Of a DNA stretch of 20,845 nt, positions 1 through 10,834 are shown one piece after another (position 1 is the stretch's first letter; every line of letters begins with the position of its first letter). The notes beneath the pieces are model-generated. The model saw only the letters and a list, made by a program, of their open reading frames with translations, did not search any database and was not told where the DNA came from. The DNA comes from Chara braunii (Eukaryota > Streptophyta > Charophyceae > Charales > Characeae): NCBI GenBank assembly GCA_003427395.1, contig BFEA01000015.1, forward strand, positions 3,398,452 through 3,419,296. The letters run 5' to 3'. The translations under genes and the position numbers were made by a program.

Positions 1-417
1 CGATTCTTCTATGAGTGTTGTCAAGTTCATTACTTGTGATGTGGGCTACTCAATCTCTTGTTTATCATCTAAATACTAGTAGGTAGAGTTCCGATTCTTC
101 TATGAGTATTGTGAAGTTCATTACTTGTGATGTGGGCTACTCAATCTCTTGTTTGTCATCTACATACTAGTAGGTAGAGTTTCGATTCTTCTATGAATGT
201 TGTCAAGTTCATTACTTGTGATGTGGGCTACTGAATCTCTTGTTTGTCATCTACATACTAGTAGGAAGAGTTCTGATTCTTCTATGAGTGTTGTCAAGTT
301 CATTACTTGTGATCTGGGTTACTCAATCTTTTGTTTGTCATCTACATACTAGTAGGTAAATTTTCGATTCTACTATGAGTGTTGTCAAGTTCATTACTTG
401 TGATGTGGGCTACTCAA
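1..417. repeat. 91-bp tandem satellite, left block
   Basis: About 4.6 head-to-tail monomers with an exact 91-bp period; the landmark CGATTCTTCTATGAG or its variant begins at 1, 92, 183, 274 and 365. Monomers differ by only a few substitutions, so the array is young or homogenised. It runs off the left edge of the window and stops inside a monomer (monomer position 53) at 417, where coding-like sequence begins. The same monomer resumes at 20418. No open reading frame or RNA gene is seen in it; it is most simply heterochromatic satellite DNA. Confidence 0.97.
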
Positions 418-1000
418 GGAGTTTCGGGGAACAATGGAAGCTCGGGGGTGGGTCTACTTGTCGCAAGATGGAAAAAATGTTATGGTCATAGAATTAACAC
501 TCAGGAATACGTCGGACGGATTGTTTAAGAAGGTGGAAGCGGAGGTCATGTGGGCTGCGTGTCAGCGAAGGGAGATGGAAATGGAGAGGGTAGATATGCG
601 GGTGGAACTTGGGGATAGGGGAAGAATGAGGCAACCCATAAGATCCATGCGATGTGTGCTGCCTCCCTTCCTAGTGGATGAGGTTTTCGAAACTCGGAGC
701 AGGCTAGTATGGATATGTCAGTCCGTGACGAACCTCGGGCTATACCAATGCACTAGGCAGGATTTCTTTCGGTTGTCAGTAGAAATGGGGTCGTTTGAGG
801 GGAACTGGGCGAACGAACTGACCGAGATACTAAGCTGTCTTAGCTTAGACAATATCTATGTCTGTAGCCATGTACATTGGGGGATAGTGTATAGAAATGT
901 GGCAATAGGAGAGACATTTTTGGAGGGGGTGAAAGAGTTGTTGTACGATGGAGAGGACGATTTCGGTGATGAGGACGAGGATGAGGAGATAGAGGATTGA
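418..1000 (+). pseudogene. Upstream module A (unknown protein), 5'-truncated
   Basis: Not a recognised family. An open frame runs from ATG at 434 (188 codons), ending in a very acidic tail (DGEDDFGDEDEDEEIED). It aligns by eye with the C-terminal two thirds of modules B, C and D. Shared landmarks are a start around ARGWVYLSQDG (compare GTMYLPEIGW in D), then VLPPFLVDEVF, then FFRLSVEMGSFEGNWANEL, then IVYRNVAIGETFLEGVKELL. The N-terminal part seen in B-D is absent because satellite sequence begins at 417; the ATG at 434 is therefore probably internal to the ancestral protein. This is the only module without an internal stop or frameshift. Whether it is expressed cannot be told. It is cytosolic or nuclear by appearance, with no signal peptide or membrane segment. 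Confidence 0.6.
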
Positions 1001-1072
1001 GACTTCTGAGAGGAGTGGGGAAACTTAACTTAGGGAGGACGGGTGGCCTGGCATTGTGCAGGAAAGGGGAAG

Positions 1073-1828
1073 ATGACTAGAGAAGAAATGATGATGGAAT
1101 ACCCCTTCAAAGGCTGGGAACCACTGCGACTCAGAGGAGGAATAGAAATGTCTATACCAACAGGGAACGGATGGAGAGGGACCACGTGCGATTGGATTGG
1201 GTTTGAGGTTGCCCGGGACTTGTCATATGTATGGATAGAGCGGATTTGGAACCCGATAAGGGAAGAGGAAGGATGGGATGATCTAGCAGAAGACAAGGTA
1301 GAGTCAGTTGGAACGATTGTCCTTTCCGAGAATGAATGGCACCTGTTTTGCACCATGTTAGCAATGGGACATGACCCGATGTGGCTTCTAGGGGATGCAG
1401 AGGCCCGAACCCGAAAGGAAGGCAAGCTGTTCGCCAACGAGGGATGGGACGAAGTTAGTAGCAGAGTCGTGATGGGAGGATGGAAGGAACTCAAGCCTCC
1501 AAGTCTACGGATAACGGCTTGGGTACCGGAATTCATAGCTGAGTGGTTTGGGGGGGTTTAGCACATTTTAGAAGTAGCCGACTCCATGAGAAGGGTGCAT
1601 ATAGAGTGTGCCTGGTTGACTGAGGAGTTCTATAGGCTCTCATTGAAATATGGGCCCTTCTACGGAGATAAAGCCGAGGAAGTCATCATCGTCCTAAGAA
1701 TAGGCAAGTACGACCGCCTAGAAGTAAGCGCGAAAGCTTGGGACGCCATAGTTAGCCGGGAGGCGGCGGCCGCGCCATCCTATGTGGACGATGTCTTTTT
1801 GTTGTTTGAGGTGCGGTGGCTTGATTAG
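1073..1828 (+). pseudogene. Upstream module B (unknown protein), one stop
   Basis: Not a recognised family. One frame from ATG 1073 to the stop ending at 1828, interrupted by an in-frame TAG at 1559-1561. Order of landmarks: RGGIEMSIPT, DWIGFEVARDLSYVWIERIW, VLSENEWHLFCTMLAMGHDP, GWKELKPPSLRITAWVPEF, then after the stop EEFYRLSLKYGPFYGDKAEE and IVSREAAAAPSYVDDVFLLF. Each block has a counterpart in modules C and D, and the later ones in A. It is the fullest copy in a single frame, about 250 residues. It starts about 70 bp after module A ends, so the units are close-packed. The antisense open frame over 1030-1536 is a shadow. The next ~230 bp to module C show no recognised feature. Confidence 0.6.
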
Positions 1829-2042
1829 AAGGGTTCAAAGTTCGAGCGCCACGGGAAGGACGGAGTATGGAGGATGCATGTGATTTAGGATGTAACATAA
1901 GAAAGGGGCATGTACATTAGTCAGCAAGGGATGCGAGAAGGCCAAAATAAAGGCAGATATGGAAACGGGATAGCGACAAGAACCAGTGTACGATAAGTAG
2001 GGGGGGGGTGAAGGACTAAAACACGAAAGGCGTGAAATCTCG

Positions 2043-2877
2043 GTGGGTGCAGCAAGCAGACTAAGAAAGCGGAAAAGGAGACATTGCGAGATGGCCCGGC
2101 GGATGGCGTTCTGGGAGGATAGACCTCGTGGGATCCTGCCACCAAGAATATCGGAAGGCAGGGTCGAAATAAGCATGCCGGCAAAAAGTACGGTAGGCAA
2201 TCCGGTGATGGACAGGGTGGGGGTAGAGTTGGTGGAAGATACGGTATACCTAGTAGTGGAGCTGGAATGGCAGAGGGGAGTTCGGGGGCATAGACTTGAG
2301 TCGCCCGGGGCGTGTACATGCGACAGGATCCTTACACCTGTCGGAAGAGGGATGGCGAACCTTTGGGATTGCTTTGGCTTCCGGGGATGACCCCGTGCGA
2401 ATGTTCGAAGGGGCATGGCAAATAACCTGGCAGGAGGGGTTTGAGTTTGCAGACCCGGGACGAGATGGCGTAACGGCGGAGGTAAAAGTCGCCGCGGCAG
2501 GGGTCTTTGAGCTACTAAGTGAGGTCGTGCGGATGAGTCTACCGCCCTTCCTGCTAAGACAAATGGGGGGCATAGAACGAGTGGAGCAGGCGGTGACTGC
2601 CGTAACGAGGTTAAATTTCGGCGAAGCATTAATGTATTGAGAATACTACCGGGTCTTTCTAGAGATGGGGCCTTTCGGGGACGAACAGGGGCGCGAGGTG
2701 CTTTGCATTCTACGAGCAGTGGTAAATACTAGGCCGAGAATCCCCCAAATAAGTGATGAGACCATGTGGGGGGTCATTCGGCGAGAGGTAGGTCGGGGCG
2801 CGACCTACATAGATGATCTCTACCGGCTGTACGAACACCCAGAGGAGACTACTGCTCCCGGGGGTATGGAGGGATAG
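2043..2877 (+). pseudogene. Upstream module C (unknown protein), frameshift and stop
   Basis: Third diverged copy. The first part (2043 to about 2290) carries EGRVEISMPA and RVGVELVEDTVYLVVELEW, matching RGGIEMSIPT and GFEVARDLSYVWIERIW of module B. The frame then changes somewhere in 2280-2330. The second part reads ATGSLHLSEEGW, LASGDDPVRMFEGA, VRMSLPPFLLRQM, then a TGA at 2638-2640, then EYYRVFLEMGPFGDEQGREV and VIRREVGRGATYIDDLYRLY. The stop lies just before the conserved FY-(R/D)-x-x-x-x-x-GPF block. Copies differ at many positions, so these duplications are old relative to the satellite. No function is proposed. About 200 bp to module D show nothing recognisable. Confidence 0.58.
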
Positions 2878-3082
2878 TTGGGACTAGAAAAGAGGAATGA
2901 AAACACGAAGGGCAAGGGGGCAGTAGGTGGACGGTTTCTAAGGATTGGCTGTAACACTTTCTATGTGGATCATGCAGGAAATCACCAAGGTAACCATGGC
3001 AGCAAGACGTGAGCATATGGAACTTCAGGCTCATGTGCGAATGGCGCGCCAACCCCGGTACCCCTGATCGCCGTGGAATAAC

Positions 3083-3812
3083 GGTGGGCGCTGGGAAGTA
3101 TCCCTCCCGTCGAGTTCAACTTATCGGGGGTTCGATATAGAATGGTGGGCTGTGACTTTGAGGAGGGATGCCGCCTTCATGTCGGTAGAATGTCGGTGGA
3201 CAGGGATGAGACTCGAACGAGAACCCGGGGACGATCTGTTTTCCAATCTGGAAGTTACCGGGACTATGTATCTGCCTGAGATTGGCTGGCACTCGTTGGG
3301 GGTAGAGATAACACAAGGTCACGAGCTCGCGCCGGTTTTTCAAAGCGCCGCCCAAACGTTGACCCGGATAGGACAATCAGTCAGGGGTAGAAGGAACGTG
3401 GGCTTACTTACCCGGGTGGAAATGGGGGGATGGCGTGAATTCAGAGCACCAACCACGCCACTGAGGTGCCGGGTCCCCCGTTTTATGATAGATCTCGTCT
3501 TCGGGAGCCTCGCAAGGGCGCGAGAGCTGGCAGACTCAGCAATAATGTGGGCAGACCACTTTCCTTCTCTAACCATCGGGATGTTCTATGATGTCACCGT
3601 GAGGCATGGACCGTTCTGGGGAAACAGGGCCCACGAGTTACTGGAGGTCATCCATATCCTGATATTTCGTGCGCCCTGGCTAAGACCAGACAGGGCACGA
3701 ACGCATAATCCAAAGGGAAATCGAGATAGGAGAGAGCTATTTGGCAGGGGTGGCTGAGCTATTTGAGGAGCCGACCGAACCGGAAGAACCACGAAGGCAC
3801 GAGCGGGACTAG
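3083..3812 (+). pseudogene. Upstream module D (unknown protein), frameshifted end
   Basis: Fourth copy. An open frame follows a stop at 3065-3067 and shows no good ATG; homology begins near GGRWEVSLPSSSTYRGF. Landmarks: DIEWWAVTLRRDAAFMSVEC, GTMYLPEIGWHSLGVEITQG, GGWREFRAPTTPLRCRVPRF, MIDLVFGSLARARELAD, MFYDVTVRHGPFWGNRAHEL. Near 3705 the frame shifts. The conserved C-terminus continues in another frame as REIEIGESYLAGVAELFEEP and ends at TAG 3810-3812 after a Glu/Pro/Arg-rich tail. This restored match to modules A-C after the shift is good evidence that the reading is real. Function unknown. Confidence 0.6.
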
Positions 3813-4254
3813 GATCCGCAGTAGTTCGCTGCGTACAGAAATCCGCCGATGGGAATAAGAAAGGGGCCTCGGACCCGGATGGCTAAAACCCATTAGGAAA
3901 ACAAAGAAGGGGGTAGACTCCTAATGATTGACCATAACCCTGAAGGTCAAAAATAGGAAACACTGCTTGGAAAAACTTTCCCTAGCAGAATGCCTAACCC
4001 GGACTCCCTCGCATCGGCCCGATGGGACAAGGGCACGACAAACAGGCTTGTGATAAAGGAAGCCAAGTCACGCTCATAGCTCGGCTGAGCGGCAGGGCCA
4101 GTCGTGGCTCCTCCTTAAGGAAGGGCAATCAGGAAATGAGGATGGGAAAGGAAGCTATACAGATAAGCCAACAGGGCTGGGAGCCTAGGAAACCTAAAAT
4201 ACCTCGCATTGCGTGTGTCCTGGGAATTCTTTGGCTTATGCAAAACTATGCAAA
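3813..4254 (+). other. Leader between module D and gag
   Basis: About 440 bp without a supported gene. An open frame at 4022-4309 has biased composition, overlaps the gag start in another frame and has no recognisable motif, so it is not called. This is where an untranslated leader or primer-binding site might be expected, but neither a plant-type primer-binding site (TGGTATCAGAGC) nor an LTR end is visible. Confidence 0.5.
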
Positions 4255-6000
4255 ATGGCAACGGAGAAGGAGACAGATAATCATAAGAGTGAAGAAGAAC
4301 CGGGCTTAGGAGGCAGTGCCGCACAAAGCGAAGGGGGGCAGAAGGACAGAGAATCGATAAATCCGGATGGTACCAAAGGGAACCGGAAGGAGATCTCCAT
4401 AGGGGAAAGCTCGGGGAAAGCTGGGGGAAGCAGGCAGGGGACTCAGAGGACCAAGGAAGGCAGGAATAAGGATAGGACAAGCCCCGGGAACTCGGAAGGA
4501 GTCGTGTCTAAGAAAGTAAAAGTCACGAATACGAGGCGCAGACTAGCCGAGATAGACAAAAGGACCGCAGAATACAAGGCGAGATTGATTGAGGAAATGA
4601 TGACTGGGAACGAAGAAGGCTATTTGGAGGAGAAACCCCGGGACAAACGGAGAACCAGCCGAGGTGGGACTGGGCAAGGGGATAAACGTAGTGACCGTGG
4701 GGGAACGCCGAGCAAAAGAAGGAAAGAAGGGGAGAACTCTCCGGGGATGGACGAGGAAAAGGCTACGACCCCGCCAGCCATAGATAGTAGGGCTAGTCGC
4801 CTGCCGACCACGCCAGCAGTGACGCGAGGGTGCGAAGGACTCTGGAGCCTTGGGGAAAGAGTGTTGCGATGGTTTGACCTAGAGGGAACTACGAAAACCA
4901 GGGAGGGACAGAAGACCAGCAAGGAAGGTCTGGATAACAGTGTGACAAGCGAGGCCAGCAGCTCTGAGGGCGGCCTTAAAAAGATAGTGTCGTCCCTCGC
5001 GCGAGCACTAAACAAAAATCAAGGCTACCTAGCGGATGCCAAGAAAAAATTGACGTTTGATGGGGCGAACATCACGCAATTCCTGATAGATTACGAGAAC
5101 CTGGCTGCGCTGTTGAAATGGACCGAAGAGGAGAAGATGGACCACCTGGGACAGCATGTATCTTTGAGACTAGGACGGGACATAATGGTCATCGTAACCG
5201 CAAGTCGGTTTTGGAAAAAAACCCGGGATGTGATGATGAGAAAGTATCTGGCAGCAAAAAAGATGGCAACGGAGAGCGATTTAGCGGCAGTCCAGAGAAA
5301 GAACTTCGCAACGTACAATGATTTCCTACGGGAGTTTACTTTGGTAGCACTAAGAATCCCCGGGGTTATGGATCGAATAATGAGTAAGTATTTCCTCAGA
5401 CAGTTCTCCGAGTTCGACAAGGACAAGATCTTGTCGGCTTACCAATAGACGAGCAAATTTGTAAACACCAGGGACGTTGATTTCAGTACGGTAACGGATC
5501 TGGCCGAAAAGACGGTAGTGACCGAGACATTGGCCTTGCTTAAGGAAGGGGATATTATAGACTTGACCAGTAGGACGGGTGACAAGGTGAAAAAGGGGAT
5601 TGAAAGCCTACACGAACGGGTGCACGAAGTCGACAACAAGATTAAAAGGATGGAGAGCGCGCTACTAGTTATGCAGGCGCAAGTATCCCGTCCCCCCCTC
5701 CCGCCCCAGGAAGCAGTAGTTCCGCCAGGGGTGGCCAATCGTGGATTCGGACGGAGAAATTCCGCTAACGAGCAATGCAAATACTGTACTGCGATAGGAC
5801 ATTATGTGCGCGCGTGCCCAAAGCTCAACCATGATATTCTAAAAAGAAGGTGTACCAGGTCATTAAAGGAGGAGATATTTGGACCACAAGAGGAACGGGT
5901 GAACTGGAACTCACCAGGAGGGATGCGGCGAGTCATTATCATGCTCAACGGGCTAGAAATAACAGCCGTAGAAGCCGAACCGGTGGGCGAGATCATCTGA
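4255..6000 (+). pseudogene. gag: Ty3/gypsy Gag (capsid and zinc knuckle), stop-interrupted
   Basis: Gag packages element RNA into virus-like particles in the cytoplasm. The start is taken at ATG 4255, in a frame open further upstream. About 230 residues are Lys/Glu/Gly/Ser-rich and disordered-looking. A capsid-like region follows (about 5035-5600), with KLTFDGANITQFLIDYENLA and WTEEEKMDHL, typical of the retrotransposon gag fold. A CCHC zinc knuckle (C-x2-C-x4-H-x4-C) lies at 5776-5817 and would bind RNA. A Pro-rich stretch precedes the knuckle. The frame is broken by TAG at 5446-5448 and TGA at 5998-6000, but the same frame continues through both and on into the protease, so Gag and protease were once one reading frame. 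Both stops are one transition away from Gln, Trp or Arg codons. Confidence 0.88.
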
Positions 6001-7511
6001 GATCAACGCCAGGGGCGCGGGCCGCAGGTCAATTTCATTTTGGAAAACGACGAACATGATAGGGTGAACGCGACTACTCGGCTAGGGACGGTTGGGAGAA
6101 GGATTAACCGTGACACTGTGATGGAGGAGGTTGCTGGAACTTCGGAACCCCATGCAGAGCCTGAGGCCGAGGAACCGAAAAAGGGCTATGGGAAACCTAG
6201 GGAAGAGGAGCCTACAGACAAAGTTTCCACTGCCAAGAAGAAGTTTAGGTACCAAATCCCGATCTTATCCTTACCTGAGATCAATGACACCATTAGCAAG
6301 TTACTAGGGACCATGGTGTCGGTGTCTTTTCAGACTATGTTGCAGGCTAGCCCTAGGTTGCTCAAAGGGCTTAGACAACTATTGACCCAACGGCGAGTAG
6401 AAATAGGCGACAACCCCGAACTACCTGAAGGGGAGAGGGAGGAGGAAGCTCCGCAAGAAGTAGCTAACCTTCAGAGGAGTCGCGAAGACTTGGAGGATCT
6501 CGAGAAAGCTTTTACGGACATTCGTTTGAGTTTGCCCGACCGAGAGGGCGGCGAGGTCATGAGGTCACCTCCCGGGACAAAGCTTAGCTTTCATGCACTG
6601 CCCGTAGGGAAGCTGAAAATCCAGATCGGGACTCATCATACCGACGCGTTAGTAGACGGGGGGGCAGAAATCACCTTATAAAAAAAGATTTCGCAACGAT
6701 CACGGGATGTGCGGTAAACAAGAAAGTAACAGGGAGCATCCGAGGAGCTGGCGGGGAAATCCCGTTCGCTGGGTACGTCACGAAGTGTGCTGTAAAGGCA
6801 GGGATCAGGGAATCAATCAGGTCATTTCAGCGGATGACCGTAATGGAGGAAATGGATCACGACATAATCCTCGGGAGACCGTGGTGCGCAAACGTGGAGA
6901 TGATAGGCATGCACTTGCACGATGACTCATACATGGTAGACATAGAGGATCCGGTGACCGGCCGGGGAGAGCTCCTCCGACTCCTTGGAATGGGAGGAGA
7001 CCCCCCGAGGGAGAAGTTGGCAACATGGTCGCCGTCATTCGAGAATAGCACGTGAAAATGGGCTTTCGCACGGATGGAGGGTATGAGAGAAAGGGTAGAA
7101 ATCATGATTGAGGAAGCGTTCAACAAGAAGGAGTGGATCAAGATGGGCCTGCCCCAGAAGAAGAGGAGGCAGGAGGACGAAGTCGTAGGTGTTATGTTAG
7201 CAGAAAAGGAGTCAGAGGTCGAACTTGTGCTAGCCTGCCCAAACATGAAAGAAGTGTGCGTAGACATGCCGGAAATCGCACTTGAGATCCCCGATCTGTT
7301 GCAACTCATCAAGGCCCTCAGATACCACAAGGTAGGAGTGGATTCGGCAGCCTTGGCCGAGTTCGAAAGAGAGGTGCAAAAGGGATATTGCCTGAATGGG
7401 AAATTAGTTAGCATTCAACCACGAGTCATAGAGGCGACGGGGGCGATTCCGGCTGTTCATTTTTTTGGAGAAAGATCCCGGAAGGAAGTGTTCGAAAGTA
7501 CAAGCCGGTAG
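6001..7511 (+). pseudogene. pro: Aspartic protease region of Gag-Pol, frameshifted
   Basis: The retroviral-type aspartic protease would cleave the polyprotein. A linker comes first, with a conserved-looking block (FRYQIPILSLPEINDTISKL to LLTQRRVEIGD, about 6244-6408). Comparable pre-protease segments occur in related gypsy elements, as I recall the family. The active site reads ALVDGGAEITL, with D-G-G-A at 6655-6666 in place of the commoner D-S/T-G-A. The frame then breaks at 6679 within an A-rich run (a one-base change) and continues as IKKDFATITGCAV. The second signature DIILGRPW is near 6861-6884. A TGA at 7053-7055 interrupts the spacer, which continues to about 7460. There a run of seven T marks a second one-base shift into the RT frame. 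The stop at 7509-7511 merely ends the old frame. Confidence 0.85.
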
Positions 7512-8521
7512 GGAAGAAAGCAAAACCGGTCTCGATCCTGCTAGAGACATCAAAGGAAGAGGCTATAGAGAAGGACGAAGAGGTCCTTCGAGTGATCCGA
7601 GAAAGAAGGGCGACGGAGGGACATCGGATACCAGATGAGGTAGCGGACACAATGAAGATAGGGATAAACGGGTTCTTAACGGAAGAAGAAAACCGCCTGA
7701 TCAAAAGGACCTGCCAGAAATTTTATCTGGCATTTGCCTTTAGTCATCACCAGAAGGGATGACTGGATGCGAAGTTGATCCCTCCGGTCAGAATCCACAC
7801 GGTAGAACATGACTGTTGGAATGACAAGGGGCCATCCTATGAATTTGGGATAGCGGGAGAGGTAACAGACCTCCTCCGAGCGAAGAAGGACTCCTTCGTT
7901 GCGGAGCCTACGGCATCGCCATACGCAAATCGGTGGTTCATCTTTCGAAAGCCTAACAAGACACTAAGGTGGATTCAAGACCTGCAGAAGTTGAATGCGG
8001 TAACCATCCGGGATGCTGGCTCGCTACCTCAGGCTGACTTGTTAGCAGAATCGCAAGCCGGTCGGAGCATTTACTCCCTGATAGATTTGTACTCAGGGTA
8101 CGACCAACTTCCATTGGATGTTCGGGACAGGCCATACACCGCTAGGATGCACACCCCCGTAGGCCAGCTACAGATGCAGGTGACACCTATGNGATTCACA
8201 AACGCGGTGGCCGAAGCGCAACGCAGGATGCTCGCCGTGGTCGGGGACATGTTCCCAGAAAAATGTGAATCTTACATCGATGACAATCCGATCAAAGGCG
8301 CGCAGGAAAAGGACGAGACGGAAATCCAGCCAGGGATCCGACGTTTTGTGTGGGACCACCTGCATGACATCAAGGACTTACTCCGCCGGTTCCTAGTATA
8401 CAACATTACGGCTAGTGGACCAAAGAGTATCCTAGCCGTACCAGAGGTAACTATACTAGGATTTTGTTGCGGTGCTTACGGCAGGAAGCCGGATCCGGCA
8501 AAGACCGACGAGATATCATAG
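7464..8521 (+). pseudogene. pol: Reverse transcriptase domain of Pol
   Basis: Copies element RNA into DNA. In the new frame the text reads RKYKPVGKKAKPV, then FLTEEENRLIKRTCQKFYL, a TGA at 7760-7762, and IPPVRIHTVEHDCW. RT blocks follow in order: TLRWIQDLQKLNAVTIRD, IYSLIDLYSGYDQ with the first catalytic Asp, TPVGQLQMQVTPM, FTNAVAEAQRRM, and the catalytic YIDD box at 8273-8284. One unresolved base at 8192 (codon NGA, after TPM) falls where this family has Gly. The domain closes with VTILGFCCGAYGRKPDP. Two adjacent TAG codons at 8519-8524 replace the two residues, usually basic-Trp, before PTPL. The three catalytic aspartates survive. The TGA at 7760 sits where relatives, as I recall, have Arg, fitting CGA to TGA. 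Confidence 0.93.
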
Positions 8522-8524
8522 TAG

Positions 8525-9319
8525 CCGACGCCACTGCACACGATGACGGAGGTAAGGGCATTCCTAGGTGTAGTCGGCTTTTGGAGGATCTTCATTAAGA
8601 ACTTTGCCAAGATTGCTGAGCCTATCCGGGCTATGATAAGGGAAGAAGGAACTATGGATTGGACGGAGGAGCGAGAAGGGGCTGTCCAAAGGCTCAAGGA
8701 CATATGGACATCTAAGACAGTCGCCCTGTCCGCGCCTTGTTTTAATGAAGAAGTGGGACGACCCTTCATCCTAGAGACGGATGAAGGACCTTTAGCCGTA
8801 GGTGCTGTGTTGATCCAAAGGGATGAGGGAGGAAAAGAGAGGCCGATTAGGTTCGAAAGTAGAACCCTGAACTCCGCAGAACGGCGGTACTCGCAATTCA
8901 AGAAGGAAGTCCTAGCCATCCTGCATTGCCTTAAAACCTTCCAGGCCTACCTATTTGGGAGGCGGTTCATCTTAAGGATCGACCCGACGAATGTCGCAGG
9001 GGCCCTAAAGAATTACAGGCCTATAGATCCGACGGTAGGGAGATGGGTAGGATTCATCTGGCAGTTCGATTACAAGATCGAACGGATTGCTGGGATCCGC
9101 AACAAGGCAGATGGGCTGAGTCGGGTTTGCATCACCCCCGAAGGGATGGAGGATGCAGAGCCCATAAACGCCTTCCTCGAATACGAAGGAGGAACTCTTG
9201 CGGTGGATAACGAAATGATGAGCGGAGAATGCACATCGGGAGAACTATTGATCCAGACTTTGGAGAAAGGGGCAACTGCCGTAGTAGCAGAACTGAGAGA
9301 AAGACCAGTTACCACTTGA
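8525..9319 (+). pseudogene. pol: RT thumb/connection and RNase H domain of Pol
   Basis: RNase H removes the RNA strand of the RNA-DNA hybrid. In the same frame as the RT, directly after its double stop: MTEVRAFLGVVGFWRIFIKN is the highly conserved Ty3/gypsy segment following the RT palm. RNase H landmarks follow: FILETDEGPLAVGAVL, with an Asp at 8780-8782 at the first catalytic position; RTLNSAERRYSQFKKEVLAI, with the Glu-containing helix; FILRIDPTNVAGAL, with a later Asp; and GIRNKADGLSRV at the end. The segment after that is a poorly conserved acidic tether. The frame ends at TGA 9317-9319, but integrase continues in the same frame downstream, so this is another premature stop rather than a true end. 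Confidence 0.92.
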
Positions 9320-10834
9320 GGACGCAGAGAAGAAAAAGACTCATGGGGAGCGATAGTAGGACCGAAAGAGGAACTGATAGCAATGGCGGTCGAAGAGGGC
9401 CGGGAAGCAGTGATGAGCTTAGTGGAATCTTGGGAAAGGAAAGAGTTGTAATGGGTGGTAAATCAGGTACAGGAAGGAAAGGATGGGGACAAGGAAGGAG
9501 AGGAGTTTTTCTAAGTCCAATCATACGAAGGACTCTTTCGGGAGATCGGATTGTTGTTGGTAGGAAACAAACAACCTACGGACGTCAGTATTAAGGCAAA
9601 AGCAGAAGCCGAAAGGTACGTCCTAAGGGGCGGGCATTTGTTCCGGAGGGAGGAATGTGCTATGCCCAGAAGGGTTGTGTGCGGAAGATCTAGGCAAGTA
9701 GACGTTATCCAGGCAATGCACGACGGGTTAGCTGGAGGTCATCGGTCGTCCAAAGGAACACTCGCAAAGATAACGTCGCTCTATTATTGGTCAGGCATGG
9801 CAGGCATGGTCACCGTATACTGCCAGACTTGCCTTATTTGCCAAGAACGAAGCTCGGTACAAGTCTTCGAGCCGCTTAGACCAACGCGGGTGCTAGGACC
9901 GGGACATCTGGTCCACCTCGACCTTGCGGTCATGCCTGTATCAACGGATGGATACAGGTATATCCTAGATGCGCGAGACAACTTGAGTGGGTTCGTGGAG
10001 GCAGTCCCCCTCAAGAAAAAGACAGGAAGGAGTGTGGCGGACTGGAAAGAAGATTTCTACTTAAGGCACCCGTTCGTCAGGAGGTTTATAGCAGACAATG
10101 AGACGAAATTTGTGAATCAAGAAGTATTGGGGATGCTTAAGAGACCCTGCGTACCGATCAAACTCATTGAGCCGTATCACCCTGAGGCCAATGCACCGGT
10201 GGAAAGGGGGTACCGAACCTTGAAGAACACGATTGCAAAGCTCGCAGCAGACCATCTGGGGAACTGGCCTAGGTATCCTAAGCAGGCTGTCTTTGCAAAA
10301 AATATGACTCCTAAAAGGACAACAGGATGTATCCCGGCAGAGCTTTGGTACGGAAGAGAGATTGACTTTCCTGTGGAAGCCTGGGTACCTACCTGGAATA
10401 GGTTAGATGATGATCCGCAAATGACCACTGAAGAGTTAATCGAGGCAAGATGTCAACAGATCCTTAAGATTGAGGAGGTCATGTAAGATATCGCCAACCG
10501 GATGCTGGACAGCAGAATGAGGGACAAAGCAAGATGGGACCAGGTATTGAATGTCATAAAGGAGCCACTTCAGGTGGGGGAGATGGTACTGCTAAGGAAC
10601 TCAGCACTAGAAAGTACTTGGTCGGGACAGTTGGGAAGGAGGTTCAAAGGTCCCTACCGGGTTGCCAAGCGGGTGAGACTGAATACCTTCGAACTGGAAG
10701 ATTTGGATGAAACTGGATTGAAAGGGCCCTTCCCGGGGCAACGACTGGTCAGGTTTCTAAGTCGGGACCCAGTGGAACAATGGCTTCAGAAGGCCGAAGA
10801 TAAGGAAACAGAAGAGCCACAAACTAAAGACTAA
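9320..10834 (+). pseudogene. int: Integrase (HHCC, D,D-35-E, GPY) of Pol
   Basis: Inserts element cDNA into the host chromosome. The spacer 9320-9550 stays in the pol frame but has TAA at 9449-9451 and 9512-9514. The zinc-binding N-terminus has H-x6-H (9719-9742) and C-x2-C cysteines from 9821. The catalytic triad is intact: Asp 9920-9922 in HLDLAVMP, Asp 10094-10096 in IADNETKF, and Glu 10202-10204 in APVERGYRTLKN. This gives D-x57-D-x35-E, the classic D,D-35-E spacing. A TAA at 10484-10486 (one transition from CAA) interrupts the C-terminal part. That part continues as DIANRMLDSRMRDKARWDQ and includes the GPY module (GPYRVAKRVRLNTFELEDLD at 10649 onward). No chromodomain is visible; the end is short, acidic and polar. 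Pol ends at 10834. Confidence 0.93.

Noticed and set aside
1-417. Possible CRISPR-like array
   Set aside because: The whole 91-bp unit is repeated with no unique spacers; it is a tandem satellite in a eukaryotic setting.
1030-1536. 168-codon minus-strand open frame over module B
   Set aside because: Module B on the plus strand is supported by homology with C and D; the antisense frame is a shadow.
3813-4254. 5' LTR end and tRNA primer-binding site
   Set aside because: No stretch upstream of gag recurs in the 3' region, and no plant-type tRNA-Met complement was found.
4022-4309. 95-codon plus-strand open frame before gag
   Set aside because: Overlaps the gag start in another frame, no motif, basic biased composition.
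10502-10834. Chromodomain at the integrase C-terminus
   Set aside because: After the GPY module only about 35 polar, acidic residues remain; no chromodomain pattern is visible.
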